Shown here piece by piece: positions 26,786 to 35,207 of a stretch of DNA of 64,000 bases (position 1 is the stretch's first letter; every line of letters begins with the position of its first letter). The notes under the pieces were generated by a model. That model made no database searches, had not been told where the DNA came from, and was given only the letters and a program-made list of their open reading frames with translations. This stretch comes from an uncultured Bacteroidales bacterium (lineage in GTDB: Bacteria > Bacteroidota > Bacteroidia > Bacteroidales > P3): contig CALUMK010000001.1 of assembly GCA_944321735.1 (NCBI GenBank), positions 402,429 through 466,428 on the forward strand. Reading direction: 5' to 3'. The translations under genes and the position numbers were made by a program.

Positions 26786-27658
26786 CTACCAGCTGCCACC
26801 GGCTCCGCCTCCTCCGAAGCTGCCGCCTCCGAAACCGCCGAAAGAGCCGCTTCCATTGGAAAAGCTGCCCCAGGAGCCGCTATGATGTCCTCCGTTCATG
26901 GCCGAAGTCAGCAGCCACCAAGTGCCCAGGCCGGATCCGACACCCTCATCGTGCGGGCCCCCGAACCGGTCTCCTCTCCCTTTCCTGCTGGCAGCACTGA
27001 CAATGCTGACCACCACCACGATGAGAATGAAGGCGACAAAGACCGCGATGATGCCGCCCGATGAAGGCATGTACTCCTTGGCCGAAATTTCTCCTGCAGC
27101 CAAAGGCAGTATCACCTTGAGGCCGTTCAAAAGCCCTCCGGCATAGTCATCCTGTTTGAAGAACGGAATCATCTCGTCTTCCACGATCCGCTTGCAGACA
27201 GCATCGGGAATGGCTCCTTCCAGCCCGTATCCCACAGCGATATAGGCTTGGCCGTTGCCGTTTTCAGTCTTGGGCTTTATCAGTATGACAATGCCGTTGT
27301 CGTATTTCCGGTTCCCTACGCCCCATTGTTCCCCTATCTCGTAGGCGAACTGGGCCGGGTCGTAATTCCCTAAATCGGAAACGGTGACAATCGTGATTTG
27401 GTTCGATGTACTGTCGTTGAACGCGCGCAGCAGTCTTTCGAGACCGGCCGCGCTTTGATCCAGGATTCCTGCAAAATCGTTGACCAGTCGGGGCGGATTG
27501 GCTGGAGAAGGTATGCCTTGGCTCGATGCCGGAACGGGTGCGAACAGAAGGCCGCACGACATGACTAATCCCATTATCCACCGGCTAATCCTATGATATG
27601 CTTGGTGCTGAGGATTTTCCCCGATGGCAGACTTGCGCTGTGTCCTGTTTCCTTTCAT
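26786..27658 (-). CDS. TPM domain-containing secreted/membrane protein (YgcG type)
   Basis: 290 residues. A signal sequence lies around 27-47 (WIMGLVMSCGLLFAPVPASSQ). The TPM domain follows (LVNDFAGILDQSAAGLERLLRAFND, ITIVTVSDLGNYDP, NGIVILIKP, AYIAVGYGLEGAIPDAV), then a transmembrane helix (IIAVFVAFILIVVVVSIV) and a Gly/Ser-rich tail ending FGGGGAGGSW. Such proteins are linked to membrane protein quality control and photosystem repair in other lineages. It is in the same run as LemA, as is common. Confidence 0.9.
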   Translation of the reverse strand: MKGNRTQRKSAIGENPQHQAYHRISRWIMGLVMSCGLLFAPVPASSQGIPSPANPPRLVNDFAGILDQSAAGLERLLRAFNDSTSNQITIVTVSDLGNYDPAQFAYEIGEQWGVGNRKYDNGIVILIKPKTENGNGQAYIAVGYGLEGAIPDAVCKRIVEDEMIPFFKQDDYAGGLLNGLKVILPLAAGEISAKEYMPSSGGIIAVFVAFILIVVVVSIVSAASRKGRGDRFGGPHDEGVGSGLGTWWLLTSAMNGGHHSGSWGSFSNGSGSFGGFGGGSFGGGGAGGSW

Positions 27659-27697
27659 GATGGTTGTGTTTTGCCCTAAAGAGATGTTCCGGTTCGC

Positions 27698-28135
27698 TTA
27701 CTGTCCGCAGACTACTTCATCCGGCAGTTCGTTTTTATCGTCTTTCCGATGCGGGAATTTATCGTGAAGCAGGTCGCCTACTTGCCGGACGCCTGCCACG
27801 ATGCCGCCAACCAGATCGTCTTTTCGCAAATGGCTTATTATCAAATCCCGTGTGCCTTCCCAAAATTCAGGGGTAACTTCCTTGTTGATGCCCGCATCGC
27901 CGATGATGGCCAGCTTATGGCTTTGCATGGCAATGTAAACCAATACGCCGGTGCGGTCTTTTGTCCGATGGATGCCCATTTCCCGGAAAATCCATGCGGC
28001 TCTGTCCAATACGTCTTCCGTGCACAAGCTTTCCACGTAGACCCGGATTTCGCCGGAGGTCTGCTTTTCGGCATCGACTATGGCTTGCTTTATCTGCGAT
28101 GCCTGTTCGGGGGTGAAGAATTTAGAACGTGCCAT
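27698..28135 (-). CDS. TPM domain-containing cytoplasmic protein
   Basis: 145 residues without a signal peptide. It reads MARSKFFTPEQASQIKQAIVDAEKQTSGEIRVYVE, RTKDRTGVLVYIAMQSHKLAIIGDAGINKEV and RKDDLVGGIVAGVRQVGDLL, the short TPM form. It starts six bases after the LemA stop and is followed by the larger TPM protein, so LemA, small TPM and large TPM form the conserved trio. Confidence 0.9.
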   Translation of the reverse strand: MARSKFFTPEQASQIKQAIVDAEKQTSGEIRVYVESLCTEDVLDRAAWIFREMGIHRTKDRTGVLVYIAMQSHKLAIIGDAGINKEVTPEFWEGTRDLIISHLRKDDLVGGIVAGVRQVGDLLHDKFPHRKDDKNELPDEVVCGQ

Positions 28136-28141
28136 GATGAC

Positions 28142-28744
28142 TTATTCTTGCGTGCCAAAATCCACTACCGGAGCGTTTTCAGCCCCGTCGTTGGCTTTGA
28201 AGTATCCCTTCTTGTCAAAACCGAACATGCCGGCCACGATATTGCGCGGGAAACGGCGGATGCTCGTGTTGAAAGACTGGACTGTCTGGTTGAACTTCTG
28301 GCGTTCCACCGTAATCCGGTTTTCCGTCCCTTCCAGCTGGGCTTGCAAATCCCGGAAATTCTGCGTGGCTTTCAAATCCGGATAACGTTCCACGCTGACT
28401 AACAAGCGGCTCAACGAAGAACTCAAGGCATCCTGTGCCTGTTGGTATTTGGCGATATTCTCTTCGGTCAGCTGGCTGGGATCGATTTTCACCTGGGTGG
28501 CGGCTGCCCGGGCCGCTACCACTTCCTGCAAGGTGGACTGTTCGAAGTCGGCCGCACCTTTGACTGTATTTACCAGGTTAGGAATCAAATCCATGCGGCG
28601 TTGATAGACGTTCTCCACCTGGCTCCATGCCGAAGAAACCGCTTCGTCTTTGGTGACGAGGCCGTTGTACATCTTTACGAACCATACGGCTAAAATGGCC
28701 AGGACTGCCACGATGGCAACGATGCAGCCAACATTCTTTTTCAT
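28142..28744 (-). CDS. LemA family protein
   Basis: 200 residues from MKKNVGCIVAIVAVLAILAVWFV, a membrane anchor. The family core follows: YNGLVTKDEAVSSAWSQVENVYQRRMDLIPNLVNTVKG and, near the C-terminus, the helix FNQTVQSFNTSIRRFPRNIVAGMFGF. LemA proteins are long helical bundles facing the periplasm with unknown biochemical role, usually beside TPM proteins as here. The frame is open to 28837, but the internal ATG at 28744 gives the normal start. Confidence 0.95.
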   Translation of the reverse strand: MKKNVGCIVAIVAVLAILAVWFVKMYNGLVTKDEAVSSAWSQVENVYQRRMDLIPNLVNTVKGAADFEQSTLQEVVAARAAATQVKIDPSQLTEENIAKYQQAQDALSSSLSRLLVSVERYPDLKATQNFRDLQAQLEGTENRITVERQKFNQTVQSFNTSIRRFPRNIVAGMFGFDKKGYFKANDGAENAPVVDFGTQE

Positions 28745-28922
28745 CTCTTTTGCGTTTTTATTGTGATAAATGCATTGCAATTGCCCTGCGGCTTCTCCGT
28801 CTTGCAGTGCAAGGGATTCCGGAAGCCGCAAAAACAAGCGAATTTAGCAAATTCCAGCCATACTGCCAAACCGGTTTCGCGCGGTAGCATGGAATGGCTG
28901 CCGGGATGGAGTCATTGGAAAT

Positions 28923-29636
28923 TTAATGGACCAAGAAGAAGTCCACCGAGGTGACAACTCTTACCTTTTTGATATAAGGCGTGTTGGGATCCCGGTCGTT
29001 AATAGTGAAGAGTCCTTGGCTCGCCCGTTTGATGCCCCCGATCCGGCTGTCGCTGTCGGTGGCGAATTTCTCGGCGGCTTCCCGGGCATTCTTGGTGGCT
29101 TCTTCTATCATCGACGGCTTCAGGCTGTTCAGTCCGGTGAACTCGTAGCTCACCTGGTACTGGTAGTCCCCGCTGGCTATCGCTATGCCCTGCTGCAGGA
29201 GTTCCCCTTGCTGCAGCATCATTTCCCGGACTTTGTCAACCTGCTTGCTGGTCACGGTAATGACCGAGGTGACATTGTAACGGTAGGGCGAATCCGAGGA
29301 CCGGTAGCGTTCGGCATCCAGATCGATGACCGCCGGTGCCGCCACCGATATTTCCTGTTCCGAAAGCCCTTTTGATTTCAGGAAAGCCACTACTTTGGCG
29401 TTCTTGGCATTGACCGTGCGGTACAAGGCTTGCAAGTCGTTGCCTACTTCCTTGAAATAGACCGGCCATGTCACTTTGTCGGCGGGGACTTCCCGTTCGG
29501 ACAGTCCGCGCACGCTGACGAAACGGTTCTGTTGGGCATTCTGCCGCATGCCGCTATAGATGAAACTGCCGGCAGCTGCGATTCCGAGGGCAATCAGCAA
29601 AGCGGCCCAAAGGATGTTGTTTTTCATAAATGACAT
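28923..29636 (-). CDS. SIMPL domain-containing protein
   Basis: 237 residues; an alternative ATG at 29627 would drop three. A single N-terminal transmembrane segment or uncleaved signal (NILWAALLIALGIAAAGSFIYSG) is followed by FVSVRGLSEREVPADKVTWPVYFKEVGNDLQAL, the start of the SIMPL/DUF541 fold. A conserved stretch ATKNAREAAEKFATDSDSRIGGIKRASQGLFTI lies near the end. These periplasmic proteins have been linked to oxidative stress, but the activity is not known. It is upstream of lemA on the same strand with a 178-bp gap. Confidence 0.9.
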   Translation of the reverse strand: MSFMKNNILWAALLIALGIAAAGSFIYSGMRQNAQQNRFVSVRGLSEREVPADKVTWPVYFKEVGNDLQALYRTVNAKNAKVVAFLKSKGLSEQEISVAAPAVIDLDAERYRSSDSPYRYNVTSVITVTSKQVDKVREMMLQQGELLQQGIAIASGDYQYQVSYEFTGLNSLKPSMIEEATKNAREAAEKFATDSDSRIGGIKRASQGLFTINDRDPNTPYIKKVRVVTSVDFFLVH

Positions 29637-29883
29637 ATTTTAAATTGATTTCCTGTGGATTCCGATGCCGGGTCGATGCCCGTCGATCCGGATTCAGGAA
29701 AGGCGCAAATCTACATTTTTTTTACATTCCTTGCATTTGTTTGAAGAGGGATGCCAGTTGGAAAAAGGCAGCCTTCCGGTCCGGGCTTTGTCCGCATGGG
29801 AAAAAAACTTAACTTTATCCGCTTTTTCAAGGCGGGTATTGCAAAAAGGCTTGGCCTGTCTTGTATGCTTAAAACCTTTGAAC

Positions 29884-31533
29884 ATGAAGAGACAGAGTCC
29901 CGTTTATATCATAGGGCATCGTAATCCCGATACCGATTCCATCTGCTCGGCTATCTGCTACGCCCATCTCAAGGCGGAACTGGGCATGGAAGATGTCATT
30001 CCTGCCAGAGCCGGCAAACTCAACAAGGAAAGCATTTTCGCACTGAACTATTTCAAGGCCGCTCCTCCTTTGCTGCTGACCGATGTCTATCCACGGGTGG
30101 CGGATGTGACCACCGATTGCATGCTTACGATTCGCGAAACCCAGAATCTGCGCGAGCTGGCGGCGCTGATGCGTAACGATGGGGTCAAATCCATCCCTGT
30201 GGTCAACGAGGAGAACGACTTAAAAGGAATTATCACCGTCAGTGACATGGCCAAGCGGTATTTCGAGGATCTGGGGATGCAGAGCTTCATCGATTCGACG
30301 GTGAGCCTGCGGGAAATAGCCCATGCGATTGATGCCGAAACGGTGGTGGAAGGCTTGCTGGAAAGAGAATTGGACGGGAATGTGCGTATTGCCGCCGGAA
30401 GCTTGCAGACCGTGCAGAACACGGTCAAGGCGGGAGACATCATTCTGGTGGGAGACCGGATCGCCGAACTGATGCTGGCCTGCATCCGCAATGGGGCTTC
30501 CTGTTTGATAGTCACTGGTTCAGGCCATATTCCTCCCGAAGTGATCCAAGCGGCGCGGGAACGGAAAACAGCGGTTCTCTCCTGCCCTCACGACACGTAT
30601 ACCTGCGCTCGTTTGATCAACCAGTGCGTGCCGGTTTCCCAAATCATGCAGACCGAAGTAGTCCGGTTCAAGCCGACCGATATGCTGAGCGATATCAAAG
30701 GGGTGATGGAAAAGCACAAGCACCGCTATTATCCGGTGGAAGAAAACGGCAAATTGGTGGGCATGGTCAGCAGCGAAGGCGTCATGGTCCCGGAAAAGAC
30801 CAAAGTGATCTTGGTGGACCACAACGAACGCAGCCAGGCTATCGAAGGCGTGGAGAAAGCCCGGATTCTGGAAATCGTCGACCACCATCGTTTGGGTGGC
30901 ATCCAGACCAACGAGCCTATCTTCACCCGGCAAGACCCGGTGGGTTGCACTTGTACCATTATCGCCGATATGCATATACACCGCCAGGTGGCCATTCCTC
31001 CGCAGATTGCGGGGCTGATGCTTTCGGCCATCATTTCCGACACGGTGCTTTTCAAGTCGCCCACTTGTACCGAACACGACAAGGAAGTGGCGCATTACCT
31101 GGCCAAGATTGCCGGCATTGATATAGAGGAATACGGCATGGAGATGCTCAAGGCCGGTACCGACATCGACAATATGAGCGCCGACGAGATTGTCAAGAAC
31201 GACATGAAGGAATTCCTGATTTCGCATTACCGCATCAGCATCAGCCAATGTTCTGTCATGGACAGGAGGCAGGCCGAAGGCCGCAAGGACGAGATTTTGG
31301 CCGCAGCCGAGGAAATGCGCAAGCGGGAAGGCTACGATTTATCCATCATTATGATTACCAATATCATGGAAGAAGCCTCCATCTTGATTTTCTCCGGCGA
31401 GCCCAAAAGCCTTGTCGGGGATGCGTTCAAGGTGGATACCAGTGCCCGGATGGTGACGCTGCCGGGGGTGATGTCGCGCAAGAAACAGGTGGTGCCGCCT
31501 TTGTCGGAAGCCGCCAAGCTGATATCGGTTTGA
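29884..31533 (+). CDS. Putative manganese-dependent inorganic pyrophosphatase with CBS and DRTGG domains
   Basis: 549 residues from MKRQSPVYIIGHRNPDTDS. The DHH-phosphoesterase half is split: HRNPDTDS at 12-19 and later VDHHRLGG, SAIISDTVLFKSPT and PGVMSRKKQVVPPL at the C-terminus. Inserted between are two CBS domains (about 75-130 and 245-300, MRNDGVKSIPVVNEENDLKGIITVSDMAK) and a DRTGG domain. This is the family II pyrophosphatase design in which CBS modules bind adenine nucleotides and tune activity. It hydrolyses PPi in the cytoplasm. The frame is open upstream to 29665, but the ATG at 29884 gives the standard N-terminus. Confidence 0.92.
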   Translation: MKRQSPVYIIGHRNPDTDSICSAICYAHLKAELGMEDVIPARAGKLNKESIFALNYFKAAPPLLLTDVYPRVADVTTDCMLTIRETQNLRELAALMRNDGVKSIPVVNEENDLKGIITVSDMAKRYFEDLGMQSFIDSTVSLREIAHAIDAETVVEGLLERELDGNVRIAAGSLQTVQNTVKAGDIILVGDRIAELMLACIRNGASCLIVTGSGHIPPEVIQAARERKTAVLSCPHDTYTCARLINQCVPVSQIMQTEVVRFKPTDMLSDIKGVMEKHKHRYYPVEENGKLVGMVSSEGVMVPEKTKVILVDHNERSQAIEGVEKARILEIVDHHRLGGIQTNEPIFTRQDPVGCTCTIIADMHIHRQVAIPPQIAGLMLSAIISDTVLFKSPTCTEHDKEVAHYLAKIAGIDIEEYGMEMLKAGTDIDNMSADEIVKNDMKEFLISHYRISISQCSVMDRRQAEGRKDEILAAAEEMRKREGYDLSIIMITNIMEEASILIFSGEPKSLVGDAFKVDTSARMVTLPGVMSRKKQVVPPLSEAAKLISV

Positions 31534-31880
31534 TTCGGGAAGGTTCTTGGATGTAGGTAAGTGCTTACGTCAATTGTATCAAAGGGCAAAAGATTGATAA
31601 TCTGCATTATTTTAGGTCGGATTGTATCTGTCTTTTGGTGCAATATTCATTGTGTATCAAATAGTTGGTTATCCCGGGAGGGGTTGATGCGTTTGCATTG
31701 GGCAAGTGTTGGGAGTTTTGCGGAATTTCCGGCAGATTCTTATTTTCGCGCCCCGAAAAACAGGAGCTGTTCTTGTTTTTTGTTGTTAAACAGGTGGATT
31801 TCAATGGAATCTGTCGCGTTTTGAATCATCGCGACTGGGTTGGGAAAATCGCCTGGCATCTTTGTCAAACTCCTTTTGTC

Positions 31881-32819
31881 ATGGGTAACGAAACGAATCA
31901 AAAGCTGAAAGGCTATCTTTTGGGGGCGATAGCCGCGGCTACCTACGGGATGAACCCGCTTTTTGCCAAGCCGTTGTACGAGAACGGATTGAGCATGGAT
32001 ACGGTGCTTTTTTACCGTTACGTGATGGCTGTTCCGGTCATTGCGCTGATGATCAAACTCCGGGGACGAAGCTTCAAGTTGCAGCGCAAGGCTGTTTTCC
32101 CTTTGATTGTGATGGGGGTGCTGTTGTCCATTTCTTCCCTGACCTTGTTTTACAGCTATACCTATATGGATGCCGGTCTGGCTTCGACCCTGCTTTTCAT
32201 CTACCCTGTCTTGGTGGCCGTTATCATGGCTGTGGTATTCAAGGAGAAAATCAGCCGTCAGACCGTCATTTGCATTATCATGGCCTTGGCCGGCATCGTG
32301 CTTTTGAGCCGAGGAAGCGATGGAAAAGGTCTCAATCCCATCGGGGTAGCGATTGTGATGGTTTCGTCCGTTACTTACGCCATCTATCTGGTGGCGGTCA
32401 ATCAATGGAAGGTGCTCAAGGAGATGCCTACCGTGCAGCTGACGTTCTACGCCCTGCTGTTCAGCACGGTGATCTTGTTCGGCAAAACCGGGTTCGGGAT
32501 GCATTTGCAGCCGATAACCCAATGGTATGAATGGCTTCTGTTGCTTTGTTTGGCCATTTTGCCTACCGTGGTTTCTTTCCTGGCCACGACACAGGCCATT
32601 CATTACATAGGGCCGACTCCTACGGCCATTCTCGGCTCGCTCGAACCTTTGACTGCCGTGGTCTTCGGGGTCTTGGTCTTCCACGAGGCGTTCACATCCC
32701 GTCTTGTATTGGGGATGCTGCTTATCATCACGGCCGTGACCATCATCGTGTCGAAGGGGAATTTCGCGACGTATCTGCTTAGGTTTCGCAAGTTGTTTCC
32801 TAAACTGAAGAAAAAATGA
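31881..32819 (+). CDS. EamA-family (DMT) exporter
   Basis: 312 residues with ten predicted transmembrane helices in two EamA repeats. Repeat 1 begins LKGYLLGAIAAATYGMNPLFAKPLYENG and ends with LFYSYTYMDAGLASTLLFIYPVLVAVIMAVVFKEK; repeat 2 ends with TAILGSLEPLTAVVFGVLVFHE. The substrate is unknown. The 347-bp gap before it (31534-31880) holds no gene I can support; the frame is open there but would be preceded by a poor start. Its stop codon is the last base before a long inverted repeat. Confidence 0.9.
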   Translation: MGNETNQKLKGYLLGAIAAATYGMNPLFAKPLYENGLSMDTVLFYRYVMAVPVIALMIKLRGRSFKLQRKAVFPLIVMGVLLSISSLTLFYSYTYMDAGLASTLLFIYPVLVAVIMAVVFKEKISRQTVICIIMALAGIVLLSRGSDGKGLNPIGVAIVMVSSVTYAIYLVAVNQWKVLKEMPTVQLTFYALLFSTVILFGKTGFGMHLQPITQWYEWLLLLCLAILPTVVSFLATTQAIHYIGPTPTAILGSLEPLTAVVFGVLVFHEAFTSRLVLGMLLIITAVTIIVSKGNFATYLLRFRKLFPKLKKK

Positions 32820-32984
32820 ATTAGCGGGGCATCTACTTCGTTGCGAAGCGTGGTGCGGCTTGGTCACGTACCTAAGTACGCTCCCGCGCCGCGCCACACT
32901 TCGACGCAGGCCAAGGAGGGAGCATACTCACGTATGTGACCGACTTGGCCAAGGCTCGCAACGAAGTAGATGCCCCCGCTAATT
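32820..32984. repeat. 165-bp inverted repeat between convergent DMT and cysH genes
   Basis: The outer arms (32820-32846 and 32957-32984) read ATTAGCGGGG...CTACTTCGTTGCGA and its complement with one inserted base. Complementarity continues imperfectly into GGTCACGTAC...AAGTACGCTCC and its counterpart GGAGCATACT...CGTATGTGACC. These inner parts are two inverted copies of the core also present once at 9178-9197. The element fills the whole gap between the two stop codons and would fold into a hairpin of about 60 bp in either transcript, so it may act as a bidirectional terminator. Confidence 0.88.
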
Positions 32985-33694
32985 CATTTTACATGGAGGC
33001 CGCATTCTTTCTGGGCCGGATCCTCCCACCACCACCTCCCCGCCCTCACGTCCTGGCCGGGAGCTACGGCCCGGGTGCAGGGCTGGCAGCCGATGGAAGG
33101 GAAGCCCTTGTCGTGCAAGACATTGTACGGTACGCCTTTTTTCTTGATGTAATCCCAGACTTCTTGTTCGGACCAATCTACCAGCGGATTTATTTTCAGT
33201 AAGTTATTTCCTTCGTCCCATTCTACCCGATGTATTTGGCTACGGGTCACCGACTGTTCCTTGCGCAGGCCGCAGACCCAGGCATCCAGCCCGGAAAAGG
33301 CCCGGTGCAAGGCTTCGAGCTTGCGGACATGGCAGCAGAGCTTGCGTTGTTCCAGACTTTTGTAGAAAAGATTGATTCCGTTTTCACGGACCATGGCCTC
33401 CACTTTGTCGGTGGGCGGGAAAAGCACTTCCATTCTTATATGGTAATGGTCTTCAGTTCTGGCTATCAGCTGATAGGTTTCGGGGAAAAGCCGTCCGGTA
33501 TCGAGCGTGAAAATCCGCACCTTAGGGTCTATTTCCACCATCATGTCGGTCAATACTTGGTCTTCGGCCCCCAAACTGGAGGACAAAGCCAGACGATCTC
33601 CGTATTCCTGCATGAAAAACCGGAGCATTTCCTGGGGCGTGGAAGAGGCGAACTGCTCGTTCCATGCTTCAATCTGCTTTTCTGAAACCTTCAT
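32984..33694 (-). CDS. cysH: Phosphoadenylyl/adenylyl-sulfate reductase
   Basis: 236 residues from MKVSEKQIEAWNEQF. The PP-loop-like SSSLGAEDQVLTDMM is near 38-52. Paired cysteines at 120-121 (CCHVRK) and 203 and 206 (GCQPCTR) are the four ligands of a 4Fe-4S cluster, and ECGLH near the C-terminus holds the catalytic Cys231. The cluster cysteines point to the type that reduces APS to sulfite. Upstream open frame to 33859 crosses repeats and is not used. No sulfate adenylyltransferase gene is adjacent. The stop codon abuts the long inverted repeat. Confidence 0.93.
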   Translation of the reverse strand: MKVSEKQIEAWNEQFASSTPQEMLRFFMQEYGDRLALSSSLGAEDQVLTDMMVEIDPKVRIFTLDTGRLFPETYQLIARTEDHYHIRMEVLFPPTDKVEAMVRENGINLFYKSLEQRKLCCHVRKLEALHRAFSGLDAWVCGLRKEQSVTRSQIHRVEWDEGNNLLKINPLVDWSEQEVWDYIKKKGVPYNVLHDKGFPSIGCQPCTRAVAPGQDVRAGRWWWEDPAQKECGLHVK

Positions 33695-33777
33695 TGTTAT
33701 TGCTTTTGTCTTGTTTTTACGTTCGTTATGTGTCGAAATGCCTTGCTTCCAGCGGAAGCGGGCAGCACCTCGACACA

Positions 33778-34090
33778 GCCAAAGATAGCGAAAGTCGAGA
33801 GCAGAGGCAAAGCTTGCTTTGACTATGCCGAGACGCATCCTATCTTCGGTGCGAAGCACTCAAAGATAGTGAAAGTCGAGAGCAGAGGCAAAAACCCCGA
33901 TTAAGCCGAGTGCCATATCAAGCCTGTATCCTCGCTTGAATATGGCCGAGGCGGAGGGGTTTCAGCGTAGCTAAGCTTGCTTTGATTATGCCGAGACGCA
34001 TCCAAAGCCCCGATTAAGCCGAACGCAAACTGAACTTGTTCGAGTTTGCTGAGGCGGAGGGGCTTCGGCGTAGCCAATCTTCGGCGACAG
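33778..34090. repeat. Array of degenerate intergenic repeats upstream of the ABC importer
   Basis: GCTTGCTTTGACTATGCCGA (33812-33831) recurs with one change at 33975-33994. CAAAGATAGYGAAAGTCGAG occurs at 33780 and 33871. CCCCGATTAAGCCGA occurs at 33896 and 34009. GAGGCGGAGGGG is found near 33949 and 34051, and CCAAAGATA recurs at 34090. The array ends about 25 bp before a promoter element. I recognise the style (AAAGATAGTGAAAG...GAG) as a widespread Bacteroidales intergenic repeat, from general knowledge. No gene is present in 33695-34272. Confidence 0.75.
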
Positions 34091-34114
34091 CCAAAGATAC
34101 AAAAAACGAAATTA

Positions 34115-34122
34115 TGTACCTT
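34115..34122 (+). promoter_or_regulatory. -7 promoter element of the ABC importer operon
   Basis: TACCTTTG matches TAnnTTTG. It is 150 bp before the ATG at 34273, implying an untranslated leader of about 145 nt, long enough for a riboswitch. A clear -33 TTTG is not seen, because a repeat array lies directly upstream. Confidence 0.6.
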
Positions 34123-34129
34123 TGCAAAT

Positions 34130-34255
34130 TTGGATTCGGAAAGGCTGCCGCATCTTTTTATTCGTCCGGCATCCAACGGCAATCCGTTGCGGAATAGATG
34201 CCGAAGCCCACGACTGCGGAAGTCGCGTCTGGTCAGGCCGCTGTTCGCGGATTCA
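34130..34255 (+). promoter_or_regulatory. Possible degenerate cobalamin riboswitch in the ABC importer leader
   Basis: The leader holds blocks in the order seen in cobalamin riboswitches: GGCTGCCGCATC then ATTCGTCCGGCATCC, then AACGGCAATCCGTTGCGGAA (compare the consensus GGGAA..GGTGNGAATCC), then GCCCACGACTGCGGAAG (compare CCCGCRACTGT), and a late GGTCAGGCCGC reminiscent of the B12 box. The usual second half with GCCACTG is missing, so the element is truncated or diverged. It precedes a BtuFCD-like importer, which supports the idea. This was judged by eye only. Confidence 0.4.
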
Positions 34256-34272
34256 TTTAAAATCGAGAAAGA

Positions 34273-35196
34273 ATGAAAAACACTTTTGCGATACGTTTCC
34301 TTCTGCTGATCTTAGGCTTTGGACTTCCCTTGGCATCCTCGGCCATCCGAATCGTATCCTTATCCCCGTCCATTACATACAATCTGCAGCAGATGGGGGC
34401 GGATTCCTGCATCGTAGGCCGCACGTCCTTCTGCCCGCTTCCGCAGGAGGGAAATTCGAGCGAAATCGTAGGCAACGTATTGGAAGTGAATCTGGAGAAA
34501 ATCCTGGCATTGCGGCCCGACATCGTGTTCTGCATGGTGTTCACCCAAGCGCAAGTGCAAGAGCGGTTGAGAGACCTGGGCATCGAAGTGAAGGATTTCA
34601 GAACGCCGAAATCCTTTGATGAAATCTGCGAGCAGGCGGTGGAAATAGGCCGTTTGGCCGGGATGGAAACGCAGGCGGAAGCCTTGGTGGAACGGGAACG
34701 GGCGGAAGTGGACCGGATTTCGAGAAGGTTCATGGCAAACCAGGGGGGGGCTACGGAAAATGAGATCGGGTTGTCCGGTTCGGAAAACGGGAGGAAACCG
34801 AAGGCCGCAAAGGCTTTGAACGGGGCAAGGACATTTTTCCAGATAGGTAGCGATCCGGTGTTTCCGGTCATCGAAGGCACGTTCATGAACCAGTATCTGG
34901 AATTCCTTGGCCTCGACAATATCGTGAAGGATTACAAAGGCAACGGCATCAGCCAGGAATACGTGGTGGCGGCTGCCCCGCAAATCATGTTCATCAGCCA
35001 GATGTCTGGACTGGGGGCAAAAATAGCCGAGGACTGGAAACGTTTCGGCAATATCCCGGCCGTCCGGGATGGCCATCTGTTTCTAGTAAACGACAATGAA
35101 GCCTGCTGCCCGACACCCTTGTTCTTCCGGAAAACCCTCCAATATATGGCCCAATGCCTCGAAAACATCTGTTCCGGGCAGGAGACTGGCCGATAA
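34273..35196 (+). CDS. ABC transporter substrate-binding protein (BtuF/FhuD-like)
   Basis: 307 residues. Signal peptide 1-23 (FLLLILGFGLPLASSA). The body starts RIVSLSPSITYNLQQMGADSCIVGRTSFCPLP, the standard start of the metal-chelate binding fold, with EVNLEKILALRPDIVF and the long connecting helix around 120-150. A stretch at 154-182 (NQGGATENEIGLSGSENGRKPK) is an insertion encoded partly by an eight-G run. It binds a chelate such as cobalamin, heme or a siderophore and delivers it to the permease that follows 11 bp downstream. Confidence 0.88.
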   Translation: MKNTFAIRFLLLILGFGLPLASSAIRIVSLSPSITYNLQQMGADSCIVGRTSFCPLPQEGNSSEIVGNVLEVNLEKILALRPDIVFCMVFTQAQVQERLRDLGIEVKDFRTPKSFDEICEQAVEIGRLAGMETQAEALVERERAEVDRISRRFMANQGGATENEIGLSGSENGRKPKAAKALNGARTFFQIGSDPVFPVIEGTFMNQYLEFLGLDNIVKDYKGNGISQEYVVAAAPQIMFISQMSGLGAKIAEDWKRFGNIPAVRDGHLFLVNDNEACCPTPLFFRKTLQYMAQCLENICSGQETGR

Positions 35197-35207
35197 ACCG
35201 ATACATC

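Noticed and set aside
33778-34090. CRISPR array
   Set aside because: The repeats are of different kinds and irregularly spaced, with no constant repeat-spacer structure and no cas gene.
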